Shown here: positions 55,915-63,815 of the stretch, one piece after another | Layout: the number at the start of each line of letters is the position of its first letter | How positions within the stretch are numbered: position 1 is the first letter of the stretch | Origin: Pseudomonas urmiensis | GTDB lineage: Bacteria; Pseudomonadota; Gammaproteobacteria; Pseudomonadales; Pseudomonadaceae | Assembly (NCBI RefSeq): GCF_014268815.2 | Contig: NZ_JABWRE020000001.1 | Span: 2,919,001-2,983,000 of the forward strand | Length of the DNA: 64,000 nucleotides | Direction of reading: 5' to 3' | The notes under the pieces: model-generated | What the model saw: only the letters and a program-made list of their open reading frames with translations | Databases searched by the model: none | What the model was told of the DNA's origin: nothing | Position numbers and translations under genes: made by a program

Positions 55915-57480
55915 TTAGCGGTTGAAGCGCTCAACCAGGGCGCGCAGCCCGGCACACACCTGTTCCAGTTCGGCGCCGCGCGACGCCGCGGCATTGGCAC
56001 TGAGCGCGCTCTGCTGGGCAATGCCCGCCACGCCGTTGATCTGCCGCGAGACATCCTCAGCCACCGCCGACTGCTGTTGCGAAGCCGTGGCCATTTGCTG
56101 GCCCATGTCGCTGATGCGCTGCACCGCCTGGCGAATGCCGTCGAGGGCTTGCTGCGCTTCGAGCACCCGCGCCACGCCCTGTTCAGCACCGGCGATACCG
56201 CGACTGGCAATGGCCACAGCCTGCTCGGCACCGCCGCGCAAGCCGTCGATGATGGTCTGGATATGCAAGGTCGACTGGCGGGTTTTATCGGCCAGTGCCC
56301 GCACCTCGTCGGCGACCACGGCAAAGCCTCGGCCCTGTTCACCCGCACGCGCCGCCTCGATGGCAGCGTTGAGCGCCAGTAGGTTGGTCTGTTCGGCAAT
56401 GGCGCGGATCATCCCCGCCGCTTCGGCGATGTTATCGGTCTGCCCGGCAAGCTCGGTGACCGCCTGGTTGATCTGATCCACCGTGCCGGCCAAGTCACGG
56501 ATCGCCGTGCCACTGGCATCGGCCACCTGACTGCCCTGCTCCGCCAACTGATGCGCGGTGTGCGCCTCGCCTGCGGTCAGTTGCACATGATTGGCCACTT
56601 CTGCGATGGAGGCGGCCATCTGGGTCAGGGCCGTGGCACTCAGGTCGGTTTCGGCGCGCTGTTCGAGCAGCGCCTCTTCGGTGCTGCGCGACAGCCGACC
56701 GGCATCACCGGCGGCCACGGCCATTTGTCCGGCCAGATCGCTCAAGCGCGTCAGCGCGGTTTTCAGCCGCGCCTCTTCGCCGATCAGAATCAGCTCGAGC
56801 TGCCCCGCGGCGCCAGGCAAATCGCTGTAGGTCAGCGCCACTATCGGGTCGGCGAACGTGCCTTCAGCGCCGTTGACGATCCGCCGCAGTTGCCGGCCAA
56901 CACCGCCATTGGCCCATACCCCATATGAGACGAACAACGCTAGCGTCAGCCCCTGCCCCGTCAGACCCGGCCACAGCTGGTTAGCCGCAACCGCCAGCGC
57001 CCCGGCCGCCACCGGCAAAGCCATAGCCTGACCAAGACCTGCCAGGCGCCGGCCGAATGACAAGGCGGGCTTGCCTGCGCGCAAGCGGGCATACAAGGCC
57101 TGAGCGCGCTGCACTTGCTCGCGGGTTGGGCAGACCCGCACCGACTCATAGCCAACCAGCCGCCCGTCTTCAAGAATCGGCGTCACATAGGCATTGACCC
57201 AATAGAAGTCGCCGTTCTTGCAGCGGTTCTTGACGATGCCCATCCAGCTTTTGCCAGCCTTGAGGTAGCGCCACATGTCCTCGAACACCGCTTCGGGCAT
57301 ATCGGGATGGCGCACCAGATTGTGCGGCTGACCGATCAGCTCAGCTTGGCTGTAGCCACTGATGGCGGCAAATTCGGCATTGCAGTAGGTGATCAGGCTG
57401 GCCGTATCGGTGGCCGAGATCAGCCGTTGTTCTGGCGGGAAGCGTTGTTCGACCGGCGAAACCGGCAGGTTGAGGCGCAC
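55915..57480 (-). CDS. aer2: Aerotaxis receptor, Aer2-type methyl-accepting chemotaxis protein
   Basis: A 521-residue energy/oxygen taxis transducer. The N-terminal PAS domain (about residues 20-120) has the Aer signature [18 protein letters not shown] of FAD-binding Aer proteins. A paired hydrophobic region (about 148-190) anchors it, followed by a HAMP-like segment and the signalling domain with the tip [20 protein letters not shown]. The GTG start at 57480 is supported by GGAG 7 bases upstream. It is co-transcribed with the PAS-GGDEF-EAL gene, linking aerotaxis with cyclic-di-GMP. No sigma28 promoter is visible upstream. Confidence 0.93.
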   Translation of the reverse strand: MRLNLPVSPVEQRFPPEQRLISATDTASLITYCNAEFAAISGYSQAELIGQPHNLVRHPDMPEAVFEDMWRYLKAGKSWMGIVKNRCKNGDFYWVNAYVTPILEDGRLVGYESVRVCPTREQVQRAQALYARLRAGKPALSFGRRLAGLGQAMALPVAAGALAVAANQLWPGLTGQGLTLALFVSYGVWANGGVGRQLRRIVNGAEGTFADPIVALTYSDLPGAAGQLELILIGEEARLKTALTRLSDLAGQMAVAAGDAGRLSRSTEEALLEQRAETDLSATALTQMAASIAEVANHVQLTAGEAHTAHQLAEQGSQVADASGTAIRDLAGTVDQINQAVTELAGQTDNIAEAAGMIRAIAEQTNLLALNAAIEAARAGEQGRGFAVVADEVRALADKTRQSTLHIQTIIDGLRGGAEQAVAIASRGIAGAEQGVARVLEAQQALDGIRQAVQRISDMGQQMATASQQQSAVAEDVSRQINGVAGIAQQSALSANAAASRGAELEQVCAGLRALVERFNR

Positions 57481-57625
57481 GATGAGACTCCATTCGCAGA
57501 CGAAACGGCGCCCTGCCTTGATGGCAGCGGCTTACCGGAACCGTTCATCCTTGACCAGCTCCAATGTCCAACAACGGCTAGCGCGACCTTACAGGCGGTC
57601 GAATCACCTTGGACATTAACTTGAA

Positions 57626-57639
57626 TGACTGATCAGTCA
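57626..57639. promoter_or_regulatory. Perfect 14-base palindrome (operator-like)
   Basis: The sequence TGACTGATCAGTCA is fully self-complementary and resembles operators of TetR-type dimers. It lies in the divergent gap between aer2 and the XRE gene. Confidence 0.5.
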
Positions 57640-57658
57640 AAGAAGTGGATTCTACGAA

Positions 57659-57691
57659 ATTCATCACATTTTGCCAATAAATGTGATGAAT
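57659..57691. promoter_or_regulatory. Perfect 13-base inverted repeat upstream of the XRE gene
   Basis: ATTCATCACATTT and its exact complement flank a seven-base spacer (tgccaat). It lies 62 bases before the XRE start and could be its autoregulatory operator. Confidence 0.5.
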
Positions 57692-57753
57692 CATGGCGTT
57701 GCGCTATGACGATTTATATCGTTAAGTTCTTGATTCCAAATGGGAATTAAGAG

Positions 57754-58068
57754 ATGACGATGTCAGGTCTAGGATCTGCCCTGCGTCGCTACCGCAAGCT
57801 CGCCGGATTGACACAGGCTCAGCTTGGCGAGCAAAGCGGCTTCGACCCCAAGACCATCAGTCGTTTTGAAACCGGCACCTACACCCCCAGCATTGACGCG
57901 TTGCAGGTGTTTGCCAGGGTGCTAGGGATCAAGCTCAAGGCCTTCTTCGCCGAACCGGACGACGAAGAGGATCAGCGCGCCTACCTGTTCGGTGTCGTGC
58001 ACAACGCAGCGCCCAAGGACCTCGCCAAGCTGATCACCGCCGTCAATCAGGCACTGGCCAAGGCCTGA
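57754..58068 (+). CDS. XRE-family helix-turn-helix regulator
   Basis: A 104-residue Cro/CI-type regulator. The helix-turn-helix fills residues 5-62 (YRKLAGLTQAQLGEQSGF, then DPKTISRFETGTYTPSIDAL). An acidic linker (EPDDEEDQ) leads to a short helical C-terminus that may dimerise. The ATG at 57754 is used; the next in-frame ATG at 57760 has slightly better spacing to AAGAG. Two perfect palindromes lie upstream. Its targets are unknown; autoregulation and the neighbouring aer2 operon are the obvious candidates. Confidence 0.88.
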   Translation: MTMSGLGSALRRYRKLAGLTQAQLGEQSGFDPKTISRFETGTYTPSIDALQVFARVLGIKLKAFFAEPDDEEDQRAYLFGVVHNAAPKDLAKLITAVNQALAKA

Positions 58069-58119
58069 AAACCACGCGTGCAGCAGACCAGAGCGGTCGA
58101 GACATAACCGCAGCACAAC

Positions 58120-58132
58120 TGGTCAGACCGGT
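58120..58132. promoter_or_regulatory. Upstream FadR/GntR-type operator
   Basis: TGGTC-AG-ACCGGT fits the FadR-subfamily pattern TnGTnnnACnA with one mismatch and is repeated, inverted, at 58193-58205. Confidence 0.5.
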
Positions 58133-58146
58133 AAGGCCAAAATTGC

Positions 58147-58175
58147 TTGCTTTGTGTGATTTTTCGCGCTTTTAT
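58147..58175 (+). promoter_or_regulatory. Candidate promoter of the DctA-like transporter
   Basis: TTGCTT (58147-58152) and TTTTAT (58170-58175) are separated by 17 bases, between two operator-like sites. Confidence 0.4.
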
Positions 58176-58192
58176 GGGGACGCACTGAACAA

Positions 58193-58205
58193 ACCGGTAA
58201 GACCA
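58193..58205. promoter_or_regulatory. Downstream FadR/GntR-type operator
   Basis: The minus strand reads TGGTC-TT-ACCGGT, matching the upstream site in 11 of 13 bases. It lies downstream of the -10 element, where a bound repressor would block transcription. Confidence 0.5.
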
Positions 58206-58274
58206 CAATAATTAAGTCCTGCGCTCTTTGACCCTGCGCCATCGAAGCAAGGACACCGATCAGAGACCCCTCCC

Positions 58275-59585
58275 ATGCTTAAATGGTGCTCGCGTTCGAT
58301 CTTCCTCCAAGTGGTGCTAGGGCTTGCCCTGGGCATTGCCTGCGGCCTCAGTTTTCCCGAAGTCTCCCTGCAGCTAAAACCCCTCGGCGACGGCTTTATC
58401 AAGCTGATCAAGATGCTCATCGGCCTGATCGTGTTCTGCGTGGTGGTCAGCGGCATCTCCGGTGCTGGCGACCTGAAGAAGGTCGGTCGGATTGGCCTTA
58501 AGTCGGTGATCTACTTCGAAGTGCTGACCACCCTTGCCCTGGTCATCGGCCTGGTGTTCGCCTTCACCTCCGGCATTGGCAGCGGTGCCAACATCCACCT
58601 CGATCAGCTGTCCACGGCCGACGCCAATGGCCTGGCCGAGCGCGGTCAGCACATCCATGGCACCGCCACCTTCCTGATGGACTTGATCCCCACCTCGGTG
58701 GTGGGCGCCTTCGCTGACAACAACATTCTGCAAGTGCTGCTGTTCTCGGTGCTGTTCGGCAGCGCGTTGAACCTGGTGGGCGAGTCGGCCTCGGGTATCT
58801 CGCGGCTGATCAACGAACTCAGCCACGTGATCTTCCGCATCATGGGCATGATCGTGCGCCTGGCGCCGCTGGGCGTGTTCGGCGCCATCGCCTTCACCAC
58901 CAGCAAATATGGCCTGGAGTCGCTGCAGCACCTGGGCGGCTTGGTGGCGCTGTTCTACCTGACCTGCGCAGGCTTCGTGCTGATCGTGCTGGGCACGGTG
59001 ATGCGCCTTTCCGGCCTGAAGCTGTTGCCACTGATCAAGTACCTGCGTGAAGAACTGACTATCGTCATGGGCACCGCCTCGTCCGACGCCGTGCTGCCGC
59101 AGATCATGCGCAAGCTTGAGCATCTGGGCATCGGCAGCTCGACGGTTGGCCTGGTCATCCCTACCGGTTACTCGTTCAACCTCGACGGTTTCTCCATCTA
59201 CCTGACCTTGGCTATCGTGTTCATCGCCAATGCCACCGGCACGCCGCTGGCCATGACTGACCTGCTGACCATCCTGTTGGTGTCGCTGGTAACGTCCAAG
59301 GGCGCGCATGGCATCCCAGGCTCGGCGCTGGTGATTCTCGCCGCGACCCTGACTGCCGTGCCGGCGATCCCGGTGGTTGGCCTGGTGCTGGTGCTGGCGG
59401 TGGACTGGTTCATGGGTATCGGCCGGGCGCTGACCAACCTGATCGGCAACTGCGTCGCCACCGTGGCCATCGCGCGCTGGGAGAAAGACATCGACCTTGA
59501 GCGGGCCAACAACGTGCTCAGTGGCAAGCCGGGCTTCGCGCCGCTGCCGCGCAAGCAGCCCAACGCCCATCAACAGGAATTCTGA
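58275..59585 (+). CDS. DctA-like dicarboxylate/cation symporter
   Basis: A 436-residue DAACS-family transporter (SLC1-type fold) with eight helices and two re-entrant loops. Family motifs are KPLGDGFIKLIKMLIG, the serine-rich loop GTASSDAVLPQIM, PTGYSFNLDGFSIYLT with the sodium/substrate-binding Asn and Asp, and SKGAHGIPGSALVILAATL. The serine loop differs from that usually seen in DctA (GTSSSESALP), so the substrate may not be succinate. Two GntR/FCD regulators follow in the same direction, and operator-like sites flank its promoter. Confidence 0.88.
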   Translation: MLKWCSRSIFLQVVLGLALGIACGLSFPEVSLQLKPLGDGFIKLIKMLIGLIVFCVVVSGISGAGDLKKVGRIGLKSVIYFEVLTTLALVIGLVFAFTSGIGSGANIHLDQLSTADANGLAERGQHIHGTATFLMDLIPTSVVGAFADNNILQVLLFSVLFGSALNLVGESASGISRLINELSHVIFRIMGMIVRLAPLGVFGAIAFTTSKYGLESLQHLGGLVALFYLTCAGFVLIVLGTVMRLSGLKLLPLIKYLREELTIVMGTASSDAVLPQIMRKLEHLGIGSSTVGLVIPTGYSFNLDGFSIYLTLAIVFIANATGTPLAMTDLLTILLVSLVTSKGAHGIPGSALVILAATLTAVPAIPVVGLVLVLAVDWFMGIGRALTNLIGNCVATVAIARWEKDIDLERANNVLSGKPGFAPLPRKQPNAHQQEF

Positions 59586-59591
59586 TTGACC

Positions 59592-59615
59592 CAGGCCGGC
59601 CACCGCGCCGGCCTG
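59592..59615 (+). terminator. Hairpin after the transporter gene
   Basis: A 9-base stem caggccggc/gccggcctg with a six-base loop and no T-run; partial termination before the FadR-type gene is possible. Confidence 0.4.
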
Positions 59616-59655
59616 TTCAAGGAGCTTTGATGCAACCTTCGACAGGGAGCAAACC

Positions 59656-60360
59656 ATGATCAGCTCATCGACCGTGGTCACCTCAGTGGTGGAAAAACTG
59701 CGCCAGGCGCTGGCTCGCGGCCAGTGGCGCACTGGCGAGATGCTGCCGGGCCAGCGCGAGTTGGCCGAACAACTGGGCATCAGCCGGCCCAGCCTGCGTG
59801 AAGCGGTAACCGTGCTGGAAACCCTCGGCCTGGTGCGCTCGCTGCCCGGCAAGGGAGTGCTGGTACTCGATGCCGAAGCCGCCCAGCCCGAGAACGTCAG
59901 CGATGGCGTGGGCACAGCCAGCCTGGCCGATGTACTGGAGCTGCGCTACACGCTTGAGCCATTCATCGTCGGCCTGGTCGCGCAGTCGGCCAACAGCCAG
60001 GACATCGGCCAATTGCGCCTGACCCTGATGGACATGCGCGAAGCGCTGGATGCCGGTGACAGTGAGGCCGGCGTTGGCGCCTACATCGCCTTTCACCAGG
60101 CGCTGTTCGCCCTGACCACCAACCCGATCTTCCAGAGCGTGGTGCAGCAGACCGGCAATGCCCTCAAGCAGAGCGCCGACATGCTGCGCAACTCGCCAGA
60201 ACACCTGGCCGCGCGGCTAAGCGAGAACGAAGCGGTGGTGCGCGCCATCCGCGACAAGAACAGCGCCCAGGCCAGCGCCCAGATGCGTCGGCACATTCTT
60301 CAGGAAGGCCAGCGCATGGGCATCGAACTGAATATCCCGGACGAACACCCCGGGCCCTGA
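59656..60360 (+). CDS. GntR-family regulator, FadR subfamily (FCD domain)
   Basis: A 234-residue regulator with an N-terminal winged helix-turn-helix (about residues 8-70, LPGQRELAEQLGISRPSLRE) and an FCD ligand domain (about 90-220). The FCD metal-binding histidines appear in AYIAFHQALF and in RRHILQ. FadR-subfamily members control organic-acid uptake and oxidation, and this one probably regulates the adjacent transporter through the TGGTCnnACCGGT sites. The next regulator gene follows after 16 bases, so they form an operon. Confidence 0.9.
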   Translation: MISSSTVVTSVVEKLRQALARGQWRTGEMLPGQRELAEQLGISRPSLREAVTVLETLGLVRSLPGKGVLVLDAEAAQPENVSDGVGTASLADVLELRYTLEPFIVGLVAQSANSQDIGQLRLTLMDMREALDAGDSEAGVGAYIAFHQALFALTTNPIFQSVVQQTGNALKQSADMLRNSPEHLAARLSENEAVVRAIRDKNSAQASAQMRRHILQEGQRMGIELNIPDEHPGP

Positions 60361-60376
60361 ATCTAGGAGAGCGACC

Positions 60377-61072
60377 ATGACCGCCTGCGCCCACGCCGCC
60401 CCGCACTTGCCCGCCCTGCTCAGCACTGGCGAGACTCGCCTGTCGGCCGAGCAGATCTACCCGCGCCTGTTCGACGCCATCCTCGAACAGCGCCTGCCAC
60501 CCGGCAGCGCCCTGCCCGAACAGGCCCTGGGCAACGCCTTTGGGGTTAGCCGCACGGTGATCCGGCGGGTGCTCGGGCGCTTGTCGGACCAGCAAGTGGT
60601 GGTCCAGCGCCCCAGCCACACGGCGCACCTGGCAGCCCCCGATCCAGAGCAAGCACGCCAGGTGCTCAGCGCCCGGCGGCTGGCCGAGACCACGTTGATC
60701 ACCCTGGCCACCCAGCGTGCGCGGCCCACGCAGATCCGCCAGCTACGCCAGTTGGTCGAACGCGAACGCCAGCACCATGAAAGCGGTGAACGCTGCACGG
60801 CGATCCGCCTGGGCGGCGAGTTTCATCTCAAGCTTGCGCAGATGGCCGCCAACGCACCGCTGGCGCGCTTTCTCAACGGCCTGGTGCCGATGACCTCGCT
60901 GATCATCGCCCGCTACGAATCGCCCTGCTGCGAACACTGCGCCTGGCAGGAACACGCGGCGATCATCGATGCGGTGGAGAGCGGCGACGGCCAGGCGGCC
61001 CTGGCGCTGATGCATGAGCACCTGGACCGCCTGGAAGCCAAGTTGGAGCTCGGCCCGCACGCAATGTGCTGA
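60377..61072 (+). CDS. Second GntR-family regulator (FCD type)
   Basis: A 231-residue regulator with the helix-turn-helix at about residues 30-85 (SALPEQALGNAFGVSRTVIR) and a C-terminal helical ligand domain. FCD-like metal ligands appear in GGEFHLKLAQ and QEHAAIIDAVESGD. The CCEHC cluster near residue 185 is unusual for the family and could add a metal site or a redox switch. It resembles the pyrimidine/purine-catabolism branch of GntR regulators more than FadR. Its co-transcription with a FadR-type gene suggests two signals act on the same transporter or on an unlinked pathway. Confidence 0.85.
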   Translation: MTACAHAAPHLPALLSTGETRLSAEQIYPRLFDAILEQRLPPGSALPEQALGNAFGVSRTVIRRVLGRLSDQQVVVQRPSHTAHLAAPDPEQARQVLSARRLAETTLITLATQRARPTQIRQLRQLVERERQHHESGERCTAIRLGGEFHLKLAQMAANAPLARFLNGLVPMTSLIIARYESPCCEHCAWQEHAAIIDAVESGDGQAALALMHEHLDRLEAKLELGPHAMC

Positions 61073-61109
61073 ACTGGCGATAAGCGCTGGCATGCCGTTT
61101 GCCGCAAAA

Positions 61110-61128
61110 GGGGCCGCCGTCCGGCCCC
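61110..61128 (+). terminator. GC hairpin after the second GntR gene
   Basis: A 7-base stem ggggccg/cggcccc without a T-run. Confidence 0.3.
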
Positions 61129-61144
61129 ACTGCCGGCCCTTACC

Positions 61145-61150
61145 TATAAT
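61145..61150 (+). promoter_or_regulatory. Possible -10 element of the lipoprotein gene
   Basis: A perfect TATAAT stands 38 bases before the GTG start, inside a small inverted repeat (ttacct/aggtaa). No good -35 is visible. Confidence 0.3.
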
Positions 61151-61188
61151 CAGGTAACCACCCAGCCTCTATCCAGGGGGCTATTTGC

Positions 61189-62283
61189 GTGAAACCGCGT
61201 GTTGCAGTGGTCGTGCTCTTCTTATTGCTGGCCCTCACCGGTTGCGCCAGCAAGCGCCCGCCTGCCCCGCCGCCGCCCGCTGTACTGACCGCAGCGATGT
61301 GGCAACAGATCGACCAGGAGCTGATCGAGGCCTCGGTAGGCGCCACAGGTTCAGCCAATGACTATGCCCGGCGCTCGATGCGGGTGTGGAAGGAGCAGGT
61401 TCAGCAGCGCACCGAAAGCGACTTCATTCCGTGGTTCACCGGCTATTGGACCCAGCAATGGCTGACCATGAAAGTGGCCTGGTACAAGATGAACAGCGGC
61501 AATGGCGCTGACCCACCGGAGAAACGCTTGGCGTTATATCTGCAAGAGCAGTATCACGAGCGGGTGATTGAACCGGTGGCCGAACAGATCAATCCCGAGG
61601 CTATCCGTGATCGCGCCAGCGAATTGTATTTGCAGCTGTTCGGCCAACAGTTGCCAGCGATCATCCAGCGCTACAACGCCCCGCCCGATCAGATCAGCCA
61701 ACGCCTCAACCGTGTCCCGGCAATCGCCCTGGGCCCGCCGGATGCGCGTAACGCCACGCTGTACCAGTTGCTCAGGGCCAAGCCGCTGAATGAGCAACCG
61801 GCCTGGCTTGCTTTACGCCAGCACCTCAATCAGCAGGCAGCGAAGCTGGCCAGCAAGACCCAGGTTGGGCTGTCATCGGTGGCCACCCGCGCCAGTGAAA
61901 AACTTGGCGCGACCCTGGCCCCGCGCGGTATCGCCAGTGCGGTCGCCGCTGCGGTGGGCAAGGCGGCCGGGGCGTTGATTTCGGTGGCGGCGACCGGCAT
62001 CGGCATGATGACCCACGATCGTGAACATCCACAGATGGTCGAGCAGTTGCGGGTGATTCTGAATGTGGCGCTAAACGAGGAATGGAAAGAGCTGATGGAG
62101 AATCGCCAGAGTGGCGCGATGTCTGGGGTGTATTACTTGTCGGGGCAGGTGGAGGACAGCCTTTTGAGCAAGGATGCACAATCGCTGGCGCCTGCACCGG
62201 CCTCATCGCGGGGCAAGCCCGCTACAGGGTTAGCGCTGACCCGCGATGAAGCCGGGGCAGCTAACCTCAAGCCGTGGCCATAG
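61189..62283 (+). CDS. Lipoprotein of unknown function with REP-encoded C-terminus
   Basis: A 364-residue precursor starting at GTG behind AGGGGG. The lipobox LALTGC gives lipidated Cys19, followed by a Pro-rich linker and a mostly helical domain. A small-residue hydrophobic stretch at about 245-275 (GIASAVAAAVGKAAGALISV) could contact membrane. I do not recognise the family. From about residue 336 the coding sequence runs through a REP pair, and the last residues also overlap the convergent PACE gene by 17 bases, so the original stop was probably lost and replaced by one further on. Confidence 0.75.
   Translation: MKPRVAVVVLFLLLALTGCASKRPPAPPPPAVLTAAMWQQIDQELIEASVGATGSANDYARRSMRVWKEQVQQRTESDFIPWFTGYWTQQWLTMKVAWYKMNSGNGADPPEKRLALYLQEQYHERVIEPVAEQINPEAIRDRASELYLQLFGQQLPAIIQRYNAPPDQISQRLNRVPAIALGPPDARNATLYQLLRAKPLNEQPAWLALRQHLNQQAAKLASKTQVGLSSVATRASEKLGATLAPRGIASAVAAAVGKAAGALISVAATGIGMMTHDREHPQMVEQLRVILNVALNEEWKELMENRQSGAMSGVYYLSGQVEDSLLSKDAQSLAPAPASSRGKPATGLALTRDEAGAANLKPWP
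62196..62257. repeat. REP pair inside the lipoprotein coding sequence
   Basis: A full REP (62196-62228, accggcctcatcgcggggca...) and an inverted partial partner (62240-62257, cccgcgatgaagccgggg) lie within the open frame of the lipoprotein gene. Confidence 0.8.
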
Positions 62284-62695
62284 CTGACGTCGGCAAGCCA
62301 AAGATCCGATCGAACGCCCAGTTGTAGGCAAAGGTGTAGCACGGCACCAGCACGATGAACGCCAGGTCCACCAGCAACGCCTCCATCAGGGTCATGTCCA
62401 GCCACCAGGCAATCAGCGGGATCAAATACACCACCAGCGTTAGCTGAAAACCAATGGCATGGCCAATCCGCCGGGCCACGCTGCGCCCGCGCTTGACCTG
62501 GCGACTCTCCCACCATTCGAACAGGCTGTTGTAGATCAGGTTCCAGAGCATGGCGACGGTGGTGATCATCACCGCCAAGGGCCCGGTGTGCGAGGCCTGG
62601 GTATCTGACAGGTAGGCGAGCCCAAGGGTCGACATGCACAGGCCGATCAGTTCATAGAAGGTCACGTAGACCAGTTTGCGTTTAAGTCCTTGCAC
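62267..62695 (-). CDS. PACE-family proton-coupled efflux protein (AceI-like)
   Basis: PACE transporters export biocides such as chlorhexidine or short diamines across the inner membrane. The 142-residue protein has four helices made of two repeated transmembrane pairs. The essential Glu15 of the family is present (VYVTFYELIGLC), as are the conserved WNLIYNSLFEWWE after helix 2 and FTYNW-like FAYNWAFDRIFG near the C-terminus. It diverges from a LysR regulator gene, as in the AceI/AceR pair, which suggests induction by its substrate. Confidence 0.92.
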   Translation of the reverse strand: MQGLKRKLVYVTFYELIGLCMSTLGLAYLSDTQASHTGPLAVMITTVAMLWNLIYNSLFEWWESRQVKRGRSVARRIGHAIGFQLTLVVYLIPLIAWWLDMTLMEALLVDLAFIVLVPCYTFAYNWAFDRIFGLPTSAMATA

Positions 62696-62799
62696 CGGGT
62701 TACCTCGGGTGATGCGGTTACGAAAGCGGTGCAGGATGCTTCAATAAACTTGACAGAGAAAGTCAGCAGCTTTCAGATTAATTGAAAGGAGCCGACCCT

Positions 62800-63693
62800 A
62801 TGAATTTTTCCAGCGATACCATTCAGGTGTTTCTCGCAGTACTCGACCGCGGCTCATTCTCGGCAGCGGCGCGAGCGCTCAAGCGGGTGCCTTCGGCGGT
62901 GAGCATGGCCATCGGCAACCTCGAAGCGGAGCTTGGCTATGCGCTGTTCGAGCGCGGTTCACGCGAGGCCCGGCCCACTGCCCAGGCCAAGGCACTGGAG
63001 CCCCATGCCCGGCTGATCGCCGAGCAGCTGGGGTTGCTGCAAGTGCATTCCTTGGAATTGTCCCAGGGATTGGAAAGCAGCCTGGCCATTGCCGTGGTGC
63101 CAGACATCGATCACCGCCCCCTGTTACGCGCCATTGCCAGCCTGGCCGAGCGCTACCCATTGCTCGACATCGAGCTGCTCAGCGCCCCGCAGGAGGAGGC
63201 CTTGCAACTGCTCGACAGCGGTCGGGTCAGCCTGTGCCTGGCCTTTGCCGGGCTGCAGGTCGATCCACGCCGCAGTTTTCAGCACATCGCCAGCGAGTCG
63301 TTGGTCGCAACACTTTCACCTCACCATCCGGCGCTACTTAGCGGGCGCATTCGCTACCTGGAGGACCTGGTCAACGTGCGGCAGATCCTGGTCTGTAGCA
63401 GTGAGCTCCCTCTGGCCGACCCGCGCTCGCTGATCGGCGCCAGTCATTGGCGCAGCAACAGCCTGGACCTGGCCTTGCAGATGGTCGAAGCCGGGCTTGG
63501 CTGGGGCGATTTTCCCTTGTCACGGGTAGCGCCATTGATAGCTGCCGGGCGGTTGGTGCGGCTGGATTTTCATAACACGCAAAACGCCCTGGAGTTGCCG
63601 GTGCATGCGTTCTGGGGCAAGCAGCAGCCGTTGCGCCAAGGTGCGCGGACTCTGGTTGAACGGTTGGCACAGCCGTCCGTCGAAATCGCATGA
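62800..63693 (+). CDS. LysR-family regulator of the adjacent PACE gene
   Basis: A 297-residue LysR-type regulator. The start at 62800 (MNFSSDTIQVFLAVL) is chosen for AAAGGA upstream; the frame opens 6 codons earlier. The helix-turn-helix is at residues 5-62 (GSFSAAARALKRVPSAVSMA) and the ligand domain at about 90-290. It diverges from the PACE efflux gene across a 104-base gap, the standard arrangement for a regulator that activates its neighbour. Confidence 0.9.
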   Translation: MNFSSDTIQVFLAVLDRGSFSAAARALKRVPSAVSMAIGNLEAELGYALFERGSREARPTAQAKALEPHARLIAEQLGLLQVHSLELSQGLESSLAIAVVPDIDHRPLLRAIASLAERYPLLDIELLSAPQEEALQLLDSGRVSLCLAFAGLQVDPRRSFQHIASESLVATLSPHHPALLSGRIRYLEDLVNVRQILVCSSELPLADPRSLIGASHWRSNSLDLALQMVEAGLGWGDFPLSRVAPLIAAGRLVRLDFHNTQNALELPVHAFWGKQQPLRQGARTLVERLAQPSVEIA

Positions 63694-63712
63694 AGAACAG
63701 CCAGTAACTGTT

Positions 63713-63739
63713 TCAACATTTTTCGCCCTGAGCCGATAA
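63713..63739 (+). promoter_or_regulatory. Sigma28 (FliA) promoter of the chemoreceptor gene
   Basis: TCAA (63713-63716), 15 bases, then GCCGATAA (63732-63739) match the FliA consensus TAAA-N15-GCCGATAA with one base different in the -35. Confidence 0.8.
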
Positions 63740-63815
63740 AACCCTTGAAAGGTCCCGCCATCGCGCCACGAGCGCACGGCGCCCTCCCCCAAGAAATGGC
63801 TCAAGGTCTCGAAAC

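Noticed and set aside
57481..57620. Sigma28 promoter for aer2
   Set aside because: No GCCGATAA-like element on the minus strand upstream of the GTG start.
58374..59915. 513-codon minus-strand frame opposite the DctA-like gene
   Set aside because: His/Gln-rich shadow of hydrophobic transporter codons.
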